In this document: positions 34,983 to 43,860 of the stretch, piece by piece
Layout of the letters: every line of letters begins with the position of its first letter
Position numbering within the stretch: position 1 is the stretch's first letter
NCBI RefSeq assembly: GCF_014679505.1
Contig: NZ_CP061474.1
Span: forward strand, 898,001-962,000
Reading direction: 5' to 3'
Origin: Geobacillus sp. 46C-IIa
Lineage (GTDB): Bacteria; Bacillota; Bacilli; Bacillales; Anoxybacillaceae
Length of the DNA stretch: 64,000 nt
The notes under the pieces: generated by a model
What the model was told of the DNA's origin: nothing
The model's database searches: none
What the model saw: only the letters and a program-made list of their open reading frames with translations
Translations under genes and position numbers: made by a program

Positions 34983-35027
34983 ACAATATATAGTATGATT
35001 TTCGTAAAAAACCATACTATATATTGT
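34983..35027. promoter_or_regulatory. Pair of NrdR boxes upstream of nrdJ
   Basis: ACAATATATAGTATG (34983-34997) and its exact reverse complement (35013-35027) are separated by 15 nt, centres 30 bp apart. Both fit the NrdR box (ACACWATATATWGTGT-like) and the paired helical phasing known for NrdR. This predicts repression of the reductase by NrdR when dATP is high; nrdR itself is not in the window. Confidence 0.88.
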
Positions 35028-35114
35028 TTTTTTCTGATTGATATGGTAAGGTAGAGAAGACAGGACAACTTTGCCAAAACGTGAGAGATTATATAAAAGA
35101 GGAGAGATAGGAGA

Positions 35115-37688
35115 ATGACGGTGGCGTCGTCTGAAAAAATGAAAATCAATATTGAAAAGCTAAACGAGGATATTCGCTTGTTTCCGCAAGTGCATCCGAT
35201 TACGCCGGATATGCACATCACCCATAAAGGCGTGTCCCGTTTAGTGATGCTTGACCGGTATTCGTTTAAGGATACGGAAAAGCTGACGCTCACACCGGGC
35301 GATTTTGTCGTGTTGACGATCAAGGAGGACCCGAAATTTCCGGCCCGCGGGCTCGGCTTTATCGTCGACATCGACTGGGAGGCGAAAAAAGCCCATGTGT
35401 TGATCGAGGACGAGTACCGGCATGTGCTCGAAGGCGAAGAGGCAGAAACCGGCATTGTCTTCCGCTCGCTCGACATTATCGACAAGCCGCTGGAAATTTT
35501 TTATGAACAAATTGCGAAACGGAACGCGACTGGGCTTGCTACTGTAGAGAAAACGGCGGAAAAGCGCAGCGAGTGGTTCCAAAAGTTTTATGAGGAACTC
35601 TCGAGCATGAATTTTGTCCCAGCCGGCCGCGTGTTGTACGGGGCGGGTTCGGGCAAGGAAGTGACGTATTTCAACTGCTATGTGATGCCGTTTGTGAAAG
35701 ATTCGCGGGAAGGCATTTCCGAACACCGAAAGCAGGTGATGGAAATTATGAGCCGCGGCGGCGGAGTTGGCACGAACGGTTCGACATTGCGGCCGCGCCA
35801 TACGCTCGCGCGCGGGGTAAACGGCAAATCGTCCGGGTCGGTTTCCTGGCTTGATGACATTGCCAAGCTGACCCACCTTGTCGAGCAAGGTGGCTCCCGC
35901 CGCGGCGCCCAAATGATCATGCTTGCCGACTGGCACCCGGACATTATCGAATTTATCGTCTCGAAAATGCAAAACCCACGCATCTTGCGCTACCTGCTCG
36001 AGAATATGGAAGATGAGGGCATCAAAAAAGCGGCGCGCGACAAACTGAAATTCACGCCGCTCACCGACCGGGAACGGGCGATGTACGAGGCGATCGTCCG
36101 CTACAAAAACGAACCCGGCTACGGCGGCTTTACCGAAGAAATCATTAAAGACGCCGAAGAAAAACTGCGCACCGGCGGTACATATACCGTCCATAATCCT
36201 GACTTTTTAACCGGTGCGAACATTTCGGTCTGCCTGACAAAAGAGTTCATGGAGGCGGTCGAAAACGACGATGAATATGCACTCCGCTTCCCGGATGTAG
36301 AAACCTATTCCGAAGAAGAAATGCGCATTTACAACGAAAAATGGCATGAAGTTGGCGATGTGCGCGAATGGGAAAAAATGGGCTACCGCGTCCGCGTCTA
36401 CCGGAAAATCCGCGCCCGCGAGCTATGGAAGCTGATTAACATTTGCGCCACGTACTCGGCCGAGCCGGGCATTTTCTTCATCGACAATGCCAACGAAATG
36501 ACGAACGCCCGTGCGTACGGACAAAAAGTCGTTGCGACTAACCCATGTGGGGAACAACCTTTAGCGCCATATTCTGTCTGCAACCTCGCCGCCATTAACT
36601 TGGCAAACATGGTCGATAAAGAACGGAAAGTCGTCGACTATGAAAAACTGAAGCGCACGGTTGAGATCGGTGTGCGGATGCAAGACAACGTCATTGATGC
36701 CACGCCGTATTTCCTTGAGGAAAACAAAAAGCAAGCGTTCGGTGAGCGCCGCATCGGCCTTGGCGTCATGGGGCTCGCGGACTTGCTTATTTATTGCGAA
36801 AAAGAGTATGGCTCTGAAGAAGGAAACGAACTCGTGGATGAACTGTTCCGCACGATCGCCACGACCGCCTACCGGGCATCGATTGAGCTGGCAAAAGAAA
36901 AAGGCAGCTTCCCGTTCCTTGTCGGTGAGACGGACGAAGAAACACGGCGGCTGCGCGAAGCGTTCATCAATACTGGCTATATGAAACGGATGCCGGAAGA
37001 CATTCGCCAAGCTATTTTACAATACGGCATTCGCAACTCGCACTTGCTGACGGTGGCGCCAACGGGATCGACCGGAACGATGGTCGGCGTCTCGACCGGG
37101 CTTGAGCCGTACTTCTCGTTCGCATACTACCGGAGCGGCCGCCTTGGCAAGTTCATCGAAGTGAAGGCCGATATCGTCCAAGAATATTTAGACAAGCATC
37201 CGGAAGCCGACCCGAACCACTTGCCGCATTGGTTTGTGACGGCGATGGACTTGCCGCCGGAAGCGCATGCTGATGTGCAATGCATCATCCAGCGCTGGGT
37301 CGACTCGAGCTTGTCGAAAACGGTCAATGCACCAAAAGGCTACACGGTCGAGCAAGTGCAAAAAGTGTATGAGCGGCTGTGGCGCTGCGGCGCGAAAGGC
37401 GGCACCGTCTATGTTGACGGCAGCCGCGATGCGCAAGTGTTGACGCTGAAAGCGGAAGAAAACACGGTTGAAGAGCAGCTGGAACTCATTCCGGAAGAAA
37501 CGGAAGAACAGGCGAAGAAACGCACCGTCGTTCTTGTCGATACGATTCAAGATGTGCGCGCCACCGATGTGACGATCGGCTCGGAAATCGGCAACATTTG
37601 CCCGATCTGCCGGGAAGGGACGGTCGAAGAAATCGGCGGCTGCAATACGTGCACGAGCTGCGGCGCTCAGCTGAAATGCGGGCTGTAA
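35115..37688 (+). CDS. nrdJ: Adenosylcobalamin-dependent (class II) ribonucleotide reductase
   Basis: Makes deoxyribonucleotides using coenzyme B12 as radical source, with or without oxygen. 857 residues. Active-site residues visible: Cys188 (YFNCYV), the N-x-C-x-E set Asn476/Cys478/Glu480 (NPCGEQ), GLGVMGLADLL, and the C-terminal redox and zinc-like cysteines CPICREG and CTSCGAQLKCGL. An insertion rich in charged residues (about 290-350) follows the first barrel strands. AGGAG precedes ATG 35115. The gene is framed by its own promoter, NrdR boxes and terminator, so it is a single-gene unit. Confidence 0.95.
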   Translation: MTVASSEKMKINIEKLNEDIRLFPQVHPITPDMHITHKGVSRLVMLDRYSFKDTEKLTLTPGDFVVLTIKEDPKFPARGLGFIVDIDWEAKKAHVLIEDEYRHVLEGEEAETGIVFRSLDIIDKPLEIFYEQIAKRNATGLATVEKTAEKRSEWFQKFYEELSSMNFVPAGRVLYGAGSGKEVTYFNCYVMPFVKDSREGISEHRKQVMEIMSRGGGVGTNGSTLRPRHTLARGVNGKSSGSVSWLDDIAKLTHLVEQGGSRRGAQMIMLADWHPDIIEFIVSKMQNPRILRYLLENMEDEGIKKAARDKLKFTPLTDRERAMYEAIVRYKNEPGYGGFTEEIIKDAEEKLRTGGTYTVHNPDFLTGANISVCLTKEFMEAVENDDEYALRFPDVETYSEEEMRIYNEKWHEVGDVREWEKMGYRVRVYRKIRARELWKLINICATYSAEPGIFFIDNANEMTNARAYGQKVVATNPCGEQPLAPYSVCNLAAINLANMVDKERKVVDYEKLKRTVEIGVRMQDNVIDATPYFLEENKKQAFGERRIGLGVMGLADLLIYCEKEYGSEEGNELVDELFRTIATTAYRASIELAKEKGSFPFLVGETDEETRRLREAFINTGYMKRMPEDIRQAILQYGIRNSHLLTVAPTGSTGTMVGVSTGLEPYFSFAYYRSGRLGKFIEVKADIVQEYLDKHPEADPNHLPHWFVTAMDLPPEAHADVQCIIQRWVDSSLSKTVNAPKGYTVEQVQKVYERLWRCGAKGGTVYVDGSRDAQVLTLKAEENTVEEQLELIPEETEEQAKKRTVVLVDTIQDVRATDVTIGSEIGNICPICREGTVEEIGGCNTCTSCGAQLKCGL

Positions 37689-37701
37689 CCGGTTAGGGCC
37701 G

Positions 37702-37739
37702 AAAAACGCTGGTTTCCATTGGGAAACCGGCGTTTTTTT
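37702..37739 (+). terminator. Terminator of nrdJ
   Basis: A 16-bp stem with one mismatch (37702-37717 with 37722-37737) and a run of seven T ending at 37739. Confidence 0.93.
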
Positions 37740-37802
37740 ACATAAAACAGGGGAGAAAAAATATAGTGATAAAAGGGAGGAGAAACGAAAGGGGGAGTCG
37801 TG

Positions 37803-39215
37803 ATGATTATTCATGTCGTCCGGCGCGGAGAGACGCTTTGGCAGCTGGCTCAGCGTTACGGCGTTCCACTCGAGCGGATTGTCGCCGCCAATGAGCTAGG
37901 CGACCCAAACCGGCTCGCCATCGGGCAGGCGGTTGTCATTCCGGTGCCGTATCGCTATCATACCGTCCGTGTAGGGGAAACGTTATGGCAGATCGCCCGC
38001 GCGTATGGAGTGACGGTCGAAGCCATCGGGCAGGCGAACCGGATCGCCAACCCGGCGCGCATTTATCCGGGTGCGCCGTTGTTGATTCCCGCTCGCATTC
38101 ATACGGTGCGCACCGGGGAAACGTTAGGGCAAATTGCTGCCGCCTATCAAGTCAGCGTCCAGCAAATCATCGAGTTCAATCCAATCGCTGATCCGAATGT
38201 CATCGCTCCCGGACAGCGGCTCGTCATTCCGCCGGCCAAACCGCTCATTGAGGTGAACGCCTTCACGATCGACCAAGGGGAGAAAGGGGCGGAGCAAGTG
38301 CGCGAAGTCAGCCGCCATTTGACGTACGCTGCCCCGTTCGCCTATACGATTCGCGCTGATGGCGGACTGAATCCCATCAATGATGTGGCGATCATTCAGG
38401 CCGCTTTTGCCGCACGCGTCGTGCCGATGATGACGATCACAAATTTTACGTACGAAGACCCGGGCTCAGAGCTGGCGCAAACGATTTTGGCTGATGTTGC
38501 ACGGCAAACGCGGCTGCTTGATAACACCATTCAAGTCATGCGGGCGAAAGGATACCGGGCGCTGAATGTCGATTTTGAAAATGTCTACCCGTCCGACCGC
38601 GAGCGGTACAATGCGTTTTTGCGGCGGGCGGCGGTTCGGCTTCACGCGGAAGGATATTTGTTATCGACATCGCTCGCTCCCAAAATCAGCGCGGAACAAA
38701 AAGGATTGTTGTATGAAGCGCACGACTATCCAGCCCACGGGCGCATCGCCGATTTCGTCGTGCTCATGACGTACGAGTGGGGCTATCGGTTTGGGCCGCC
38801 GCAAGCCATTTCGCCGGTGAACCAAATTCGGCGCGTGCTTGATTATGCCGTGACCGTGATTCCGCGGGAGAAAATCATGATGGGGTTTCAAATTTATGCC
38901 CGCGATTGGGTGCTGCCGCACGTGCCAGGGCAAGAGGCGGAAACGTTCAGCCCGAAAGAAGCCGTGGAGCGTGCCATTCGCTATGGAGCATCCATTCAGT
39001 ACGACCCCGTAGCCGCATCACCGTTTTACCGCTACACGGACGAGCAAGGCCGTCAGCACGAAGTATGGTTTGAAGACGCCCGCAGCGCGTTGGCGAAATT
39101 TGACTTGGTGAAGGAATACGGATTGCGCGGAATCAGCTACTGGGTGCTCGGGTATCCGTATCCGGAAAACTGGGTGCTGTTGGAAGACAATTTCCGCATT
39201 CGTAAACGGGGATAA
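37803..39215 (+). CDS. LysM-GH18 spore-cortex-lytic-type glucosaminidase (YaaH/SleL-like)
   Basis: 470 residues. Three LysM repeats fill the N-terminus (about 2-46, 50-94, 98-141; each with RRGETLWQ/RVGETLWQ/RTGETLGQ and a GQ..VIP end). A GH18 domain (about 150-465) has the catalytic strand ALNVDFENV, with Glu as proton donor, and YWVLGYP near the end. B. subtilis YaaH and Bacillus SleL, spore N-acetylglucosaminidases that finish cortex breakdown, have two LysM repeats; this one has three. No signal peptide, as in mother-cell-made spore enzymes. GGGGGAG precedes ATG 37803 (GTG 37800 is an alternative). Confidence 0.88.
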   Translation: MIIHVVRRGETLWQLAQRYGVPLERIVAANELGDPNRLAIGQAVVIPVPYRYHTVRVGETLWQIARAYGVTVEAIGQANRIANPARIYPGAPLLIPARIHTVRTGETLGQIAAAYQVSVQQIIEFNPIADPNVIAPGQRLVIPPAKPLIEVNAFTIDQGEKGAEQVREVSRHLTYAAPFAYTIRADGGLNPINDVAIIQAAFAARVVPMMTITNFTYEDPGSELAQTILADVARQTRLLDNTIQVMRAKGYRALNVDFENVYPSDRERYNAFLRRAAVRLHAEGYLLSTSLAPKISAEQKGLLYEAHDYPAHGRIADFVVLMTYEWGYRFGPPQAISPVNQIRRVLDYAVTVIPREKIMMGFQIYARDWVLPHVPGQEAETFSPKEAVERAIRYGASIQYDPVAASPFYRYTDEQGRQHEVWFEDARSALAKFDLVKEYGLRGISYWVLGYPYPENWVLLEDNFRIRKRG

Positions 39216-39229
39216 GCTGGGCGGCTAGA

Positions 39230-39268
39230 GCGTATGCGCCGATCATCGGGCATGCGCTTTTCTTTTGT
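39230..39268 (+). terminator. Terminator of the LysM-GH18 gene
   Basis: AGCGTATGC pairs with GCATGCGCT (39230-39238 with 39251-39259) with one mismatch, then TTTTCTTTT. The remaining DNA to 39440 holds no gene I can support. Confidence 0.75.
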
Positions 39269-39443
39269 ATTTTGAAGTTTGAGCTGTTTTTCAGTGGGGA
39301 AATTGCGAGTCTTGTTCGCATATGTTTTTACCTGCGTATTCGATGACTACGTTTGAATCGTGTAAAACATGCGGTGATCGCTGGCTAGTGAAATAACTTC
39401 GCGGCCCTTCCCTATTGGCTTCACAGTGCAAACGAGGGAAGAA

Positions 39444-39469
39444 AAAAGCGTCCTAATTAGGACGCTTTT
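39444..39469 (-). terminator. Terminator of the glutamate symporter gene
   Basis: A perfect 26-bp palindrome (two 13-nt arms, AAAAGCGTCCTAA and its complement) gives a T-tract on the minus strand. It includes the gene's stop codon. Confidence 0.88.
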
Positions 39470-40689
39470 GTACCAACTTCTGCGTACTTCTTCTCTGTTT
39501 CGGCAACGATTACGGCGCAAGCGGCGTCACCGGTAATATTGACAGCAGTGCGAGCCATATCCAAAAGCCGGTCGATGCCGATGATCAATGCGATTCCTTC
39601 GACAGGAAGGTTGACGGAATTCAACACCATCGCCAGCATCACTAATCCGACACCAGGTACACCGGCCGTTCCAATGCTCGCCAATACAGCCGTTAATACA
39701 ACTGTTGCCAATTGCGAGATCGTGAGGTCGATACCGTAAGCTTGAGCGATAAATATAGTGGCGACCCCTTGCATAATGGCCGTGCCATCCATGTTGATGG
39801 TTGCTCCTAATGGCTGCACGAAACTGCTAATATGTTTAGGCACCCCAAGTTTCGTTTGAGCGACATTCATCGAAATCGGCAGCGTTGCGTTGCTGCTTGA
39901 TGTGCTGAACGCCACGCCCATCGCTGGAGCGAACTGTTTAAAAAAGGAGAATGGATTGCGTTTAGCAAACAGGTAGAGCGATGAGCCGTATGTGAACAGC
40001 ATGTGGATGATCAAACTGAAAAGAACGACGGACATGTACATTCCCATCGAGCGGATGGCGTCCGTTCCTTGGCTGCCGACGGCGGAGGCGATTAAGCCGA
40101 ATGCACCGTACGGGGCAAACCGCATAATGACAGTGACTAAATACATCATCACTTCATTGCCTTGCTCGATGAGTTTGAACAAGCCAGCTGTTTTTTCTCG
40201 CAACATGGAAAGCGCAAACCCAACAAATATGGAAAAAGCGATAATTTGCAGCATGTTTCCTTCTGCAAATGCCTGAACGGGGTTTTTTGGAATAATGTTT
40301 AATAAAGTTTCTGACACAGGTGGTGCCTCTTTTGGTTCAAATTGAGCCTGACTGATGTTAAAGTCGCCGACGCTCCCAGGTTTGGTTACTAACGCCAATG
40401 AAATGCCAATGGCAATGGCGATGGCTGTAGTGATGAGGAAATACGAAATGGTTTTTATTCCGATTCGCCCGAGTTTTTTTGGGTCTCCTAATCCGGCTGT
40501 CCCTAATACGATGGAAAAAAAGACAATGGGCACGACGATCATATTAATTAAATTTAAAAAGAGTTTCCCAAGCGGTGTAAAAACATAGGCGTTTACTGTA
40601 TCAAATGGTTGAGGGAAGAAAAGGTTGAATATTAGTCCAACGATGGATCCAAGTATAAGTGCGATAATGATTTTTAACGATAGCTTCAT
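39457..40689 (-). CDS. Proton/sodium-glutamate (dicarboxylate) symporter, DAACS family
   Basis: 410 residues with eight membrane helices and two re-entrant loops. Signature motifs are SSSNATLP (hairpin 1), NMDGTA (helix 7) and DRLLDMARTAVNITGDA (helix 8, substrate Asp/Arg), as in GltP/GltT carriers. It imports glutamate/aspartate with cation symport; GltP versus GltT cannot be decided here. GGAGGG precedes the ATG on the minus strand. It forms a single-gene unit with its own terminator. Confidence 0.95.
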   Translation of the reverse strand: MKLSLKIIIALILGSIVGLIFNLFFPQPFDTVNAYVFTPLGKLFLNLINMIVVPIVFFSIVLGTAGLGDPKKLGRIGIKTISYFLITTAIAIAIGISLALVTKPGSVGDFNISQAQFEPKEAPPVSETLLNIIPKNPVQAFAEGNMLQIIAFSIFVGFALSMLREKTAGLFKLIEQGNEVMMYLVTVIMRFAPYGAFGLIASAVGSQGTDAIRSMGMYMSVVLFSLIIHMLFTYGSSLYLFAKRNPFSFFKQFAPAMGVAFSTSSSNATLPISMNVAQTKLGVPKHISSFVQPLGATINMDGTAIMQGVATIFIAQAYGIDLTISQLATVVLTAVLASIGTAGVPGVGLVMLAMVLNSVNLPVEGIALIIGIDRLLDMARTAVNITGDAACAVIVAETEKKYAEVGTKAS

Positions 40690-40808
40690 ACAATCCCTCC
40701 AATGTTTTTAATAAAATATAATGTTATTGTATCTAACATTTCATATCTTAACAAGGCAGAGACAAAGAATTTTCTATTTAAAAAATTAGAACAATTTTTA
40801 GAAAGCCA

Positions 40809-41075
40809 GTGATTTAAGGGAGAATGCCGCTTCACAAGATTATTTCGCAAATACAAACACCTTGCAGCATCAGTCCTGCTTTTTACACGTTCACTCATCG
40901 ATCAGGAGAGACAGCTATTTTTCACCAGCCTTTTAAGAAGCAGTTGATCTAGGAGGGCGGTGAAAAAGCAGAGATGGCCCCTCATTGACGTTGGATACAT
41001 GAAAGGAGAAGCCGCCCCCAAAAGGTTTCTCAATAAGAGAAACAAAGCGGTGAAGCAACAAGCTCCTTAAATCAC
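40809..41075. repeat. Element bounded by imperfect inverted repeats in the gltP-splB gap
   Basis: The 496-nt gap contains GTGATTTAAGG (from 40809), whose context continues to GCTTCAC (40835), and a near-identical copy in inverse orientation at 41050-41075. Between them lie 214 nt with no credible gene. A further direct similarity links 40918-40938 (TCACCAGCCTTTTAAG) with 41072-41087 (TCACCGGTCTTTTAGG). It may be a decayed mobile element or MITE-like repeat; no target-site duplication was found. The 120 nt on the gltP side are AT-rich. Confidence 0.5.
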
Positions 41076-41121
41076 CGGTCTTTTAGGTGCAACCGAAAAA
41101 TGATGTCAACTGAAAGAAGCG

Positions 41122-41152
41122 TGCGATTTCCTCCCCTCTTTGAACCATACTA
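41122..41152 (+). promoter_or_regulatory. Candidate sigma-G promoter of splB
   Basis: CATACTA at 41146-41152 is an exact sigma-G -10. TGCGAT at 41122-41127, 18 nt upstream, is a partial -35. Forespore expression of spl is known in B. subtilis. Confidence 0.6.
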
Positions 41153-41185
41153 ACATCAAAATATGAACAAGTTGGAGGGAAACGA

Positions 41186-42211
41186 ATGAAACCGTTTGTG
41201 CCCAAACTTGTGTATTTCGAGCCGGAGGCGTTGTCGTACCCGCTCGGGAAGGAACTGTATGAGAAATTTACGCAGATGGGCATCGAGATTCGCGAGACGA
41301 CGTCGCATAACCAAGTGCGCGGCATTCCGGGGGAGACGGAGCTGGCGCGGTATCGAAACGCGAAATCGACGCTCGTTGTCGGCGTGCGGCGGACGCTGAC
41401 CTTCGATTCCTCAAAGCCGTCGGCGGAGTACGCGCTGCCGCTGGCGACCGGGTGCATGGGCCATTGTCATTATTGCTATTTGCAGACGACATTAGGAAGC
41501 AAGCCATACATCCGCGTGTATGTCAACTTGGACGACATTTTCGCCCAGGTGCAAACGTATATTGACGAGCGCGCGCCCGAGATTACGCGCTTTGAGGCGG
41601 CGTGTACGTCGGACATTGTCGGGATCGACCATTTGACCCATTCGCTCAAAAAAGCGATTGAGTTTATCGGCGTGACCGACTACGGGCGGCTTCGGTTTGT
41701 GACGAAGTACGAGCATGTCGACCATTTGCTTGATGCGAAGCATAACGGTAAGACGCGGTTTCGCTTCAGCGTCAACTCCCGCTATGTCATCCGCCATTTT
41801 GAGCCGGGGACGTCGTCGTTTGACGCGCGGCTTGTGGCGGCGCGCAAAGTAGCCGGTGCCGGCTATAGGCTCGGCTTTGTCGTCGCGCCGATTTACCGGC
41901 ATGGCGGTTGGGAGGAAGGGTATTTCGAACTGTTTCAGGAGCTCGCCCGGCAATTGGAAGGGATGGACTTGTCAGATTTGACGTTTGAGCTTATCCAGCA
42001 TCGGTTTACCAAGACGGCCAAGCGGTTCATCGAGCAGCGTTACCCAAACACCAAGCTCGATTTGGACGAATCGAAGCGCAAGTATAAATGGGGGCGGCAC
42101 GGCATCGGCAAATATGTGTACCTTGACGAGGAAGCGCGGGAGCTGGAGGAAACGATACGCTCGTATATTGCTCGCTTTTTTCCATCCGCTCAAGTGCAGT
42201 ATTTTACGTAA
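41186..42211 (+). CDS. splB: Spore photoproduct lyase (radical SAM)
   Basis: Repairs the thymine dimer formed by UV in dormant spores, splitting it during germination. 341 residues. The [4Fe-4S]/SAM motif is Cys90-Cys94-Cys97 (CMGHCHYCYLQ), and the catalytic H-donor cysteine is Cys140 (EAACTSDIVG). Both match the structurally known Geobacillus enzyme. GGAGGG precedes ATG 41186. The splA gene that precedes splB in B. subtilis is absent; the upstream gap carries the repeat element and a sigma-G-like promoter. Confidence 0.96.
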   Translation: MKPFVPKLVYFEPEALSYPLGKELYEKFTQMGIEIRETTSHNQVRGIPGETELARYRNAKSTLVVGVRRTLTFDSSKPSAEYALPLATGCMGHCHYCYLQTTLGSKPYIRVYVNLDDIFAQVQTYIDERAPEITRFEAACTSDIVGIDHLTHSLKKAIEFIGVTDYGRLRFVTKYEHVDHLLDAKHNGKTRFRFSVNSRYVIRHFEPGTSSFDARLVAARKVAGAGYRLGFVVAPIYRHGGWEEGYFELFQELARQLEGMDLSDLTFELIQHRFTKTAKRFIEQRYPNTKLDLDESKRKYKWGRHGIGKYVYLDEEARELEETIRSYIARFFPSAQVQYFT

Positions 42212-42231
42212 TGTCCTCTTCATGGTATAAT
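42203..42231 (+). promoter_or_regulatory. Promoter of mntR
   Basis: TTTACG (42203-42208), 17 nt, extended -10 TGGTATAAT (TATAAT 42226-42231). The -35 overlaps the end of splB, and the leader is about 90 nt. Confidence 0.7.
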
Positions 42232-42326
42232 GGGATTGATTGCTATTTTTTGACCTGCCGGGAACGCTAGCGGTGTGTATGGGCTGGGGGAGGATGGCAG
42301 GCGAATGTGGCAGGAGGGGACATGCG

Positions 42327-42752
42327 TTGCCGACACCAAGCATGGAAGACTATATCGAACAAATTTATTTATTGATCGAAGAGAAGGGCTATGCCCGCGT
42401 CTCTGACATCGCTGAGGCGTTGTCCGTTCATCCCTCCTCAGTGACGAAAATGGTGCAAAAGCTCGATAAGGATGAATATTTAGTGTATGAAAAATACCGC
42501 GGCCTCGTCCTGACGCCGAAAGGGAAGAAAATCGGCCAGCGGCTCGTTTACCGTCATGAGCTGCTTGAGCAGTTCCTCCGCTTGATCGGCGTCCACGAAG
42601 AAAACATTTACCGCGACGTGGAAGGGATTGAACATCATTTGAGCTGGAACGCCATTGACCGGATCGGCGATTTAGTGCAATATTTTCAAGAGGACGAACG
42701 CCGGGTGGAAGCGCTCCGCAATGTCCAAAAGCGCAATGAGCAAGGAGAGTAA
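42327..42752 (+). CDS. mntR: Manganese transport regulator MntR
   Basis: A DtxR-family repressor that binds Mn(II) and shuts off manganese uptake genes. 141 residues: N-terminal winged helix ([20 protein letters not shown]) and helical dimerisation domain. Metal ligands are in their usual places: Asp8, Glu11, His77, and Glu99/Glu102/His103 in [10 protein letters not shown]. The start is TTG 42327, 7 nt after AGGAGGGG; the protein then begins [14 protein letters not shown], like B. subtilis MntR. The longer frame from 42240 would cover the promoter leader and is rejected. Confidence 0.95.
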   Translation: MPTPSMEDYIEQIYLLIEEKGYARVSDIAEALSVHPSSVTKMVQKLDKDEYLVYEKYRGLVLTPKGKKIGQRLVYRHELLEQFLRLIGVHEENIYRDVEGIEHHLSWNAIDRIGDLVQYFQEDERRVEALRNVQKRNEQGE

Positions 42753-42839
42753 GCCGCTGCTTGCTCTTTTTTGTTTTCCGTACTAAACGCCTCTCCTTCT
42801 TCTTACATATGTATAAACGGCGAGAAAGGAGAGGCAGCG

Positions 42840-43724
42840 GTGGACATTGACATCGTCTTTTCCGGCGGTGGGGTGAAAGGATTTGCCTTGCTTGGCGCGT
42901 ACGAAGCTATTGAGGAAAAAGGGCTGAGCTGGAAGCGGCTTGCCGGGACGAGTGCGGGGTCGCTGCTGGCGGCGCTGCTCGCGGCAGGCTACAGCGCCCG
43001 CGAGGTTATGCACTTGCTTGAGGAGTTGGAACTTGAGCGGTTGTTGGATGAACGGGCGTCATGGATTCCTTTCCCGGTCTGGAAGTGGGTGCGCCTCTAC
43101 TGGCACCTTGGCCTCTATCAAGGAAAAGCGCTTGAACGGTGGCTTGAGTCGGTGCTTGCTGCCCGCGGGGTGCGGACGTTTCAAGATGTGCCGGCCGGCA
43201 GTTTGTATATCGTCGCCTCTGACGTCACAAACGGGCGAATCATCGTGCTGCCGGACGATTTGAACGCGTACGGCATTGACCCGAGCTCATTTTCGGTCGC
43301 CAAGGCGGTGCGGATGAGTGTTAGCATCCCGTACTTTTTTGAACCGGTTCGCCTCCGCGGGCAAAACGGCACGTCTCTCATCGTCGACGGGGGGGTGCTC
43401 AGCAACTTTCCGCTTTTTCTCTTTGATGAGGAAAAGAAAACGAAAAAGCGGCCGGTGCTCGGCATCCAGCTGAGCGCCAAGCCGAGCGAGCGGCCGAAAC
43501 GAAACATCACCAATGCGTTAGATTTGTATGAGGCGCTGTTTGCGGCGATGAAAGAGGCGCATGATGCCCGCTACATTTCGCGCCGCCATGAAAAAAACAT
43601 CGTCTTTTTACCGGTGGAAAACGTTATGTCGACCGAGTTTTCCGTCGACCCCGAGGCGCGCCGGCGCCTCATCGATTACGGGCGCGAGCGGACGCGGCAG
43701 TTTTTGCGGCAATGGGCGTACTAG
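42840..43724 (+). CDS. yqhO: Patatin-like phospholipase YqhO
   Basis: 294 residues with the Ser-Asp dyad fold: oxyanion loop FSGGGVKGFALLGAYEA at the N-terminus, nucleophile GTSAGS (about 38-43) and catalytic Asp in VDGGVLSNFP (about 185). The family hydrolyses acyl esters of lipids; the true substrate is unknown. GTG 42840 follows AAAGGAGAGG; the longer frame from 42771 has no ribosome site. It follows mntR as in B. subtilis. Confidence 0.92.
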   Translation: MDIDIVFSGGGVKGFALLGAYEAIEEKGLSWKRLAGTSAGSLLAALLAAGYSAREVMHLLEELELERLLDERASWIPFPVWKWVRLYWHLGLYQGKALERWLESVLAARGVRTFQDVPAGSLYIVASDVTNGRIIVLPDDLNAYGIDPSSFSVAKAVRMSVSIPYFFEPVRLRGQNGTSLIVDGGVLSNFPLFLFDEEKKTKKRPVLGIQLSAKPSERPKRNITNALDLYEALFAAMKEAHDARYISRRHEKNIVFLPVENVMSTEFSVDPEARRRLIDYGRERTRQFLRQWAY

Positions 43725-43820
43725 GCAGGGAGCGGCGGCAAGGCTGCAGCACTTGCGGTGCGAAAAAGCGAATCATGCGCGTCAAGGAGCGCCGCCTGCC
43801 TCACGCGGACGGCGGCAAAC

Positions 43821-43860
43821 AAAAAAGAATCAAGCTAAAACGAAGCTCGATTCTTTTTTT
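43821..43860 (+). terminator. Bidirectional terminator between yqhO and yqhP
   Basis: AAAAAAGAATCAAGCT pairs, with one mismatch, with AGCTCGATTCTTTTTT (43821-43836 with 43844-43859). A and T tracts flank both sides, serving the converging genes. Confidence 0.85.

Noticed and set aside
40686..40898. 70-codon minus-strand frame overlapping the start of the glutamate symporter gene
   Set aside because: Low-complexity AT-rich end, no ribosome site, no family recognised; I considered a transposase fragment but could not support it.
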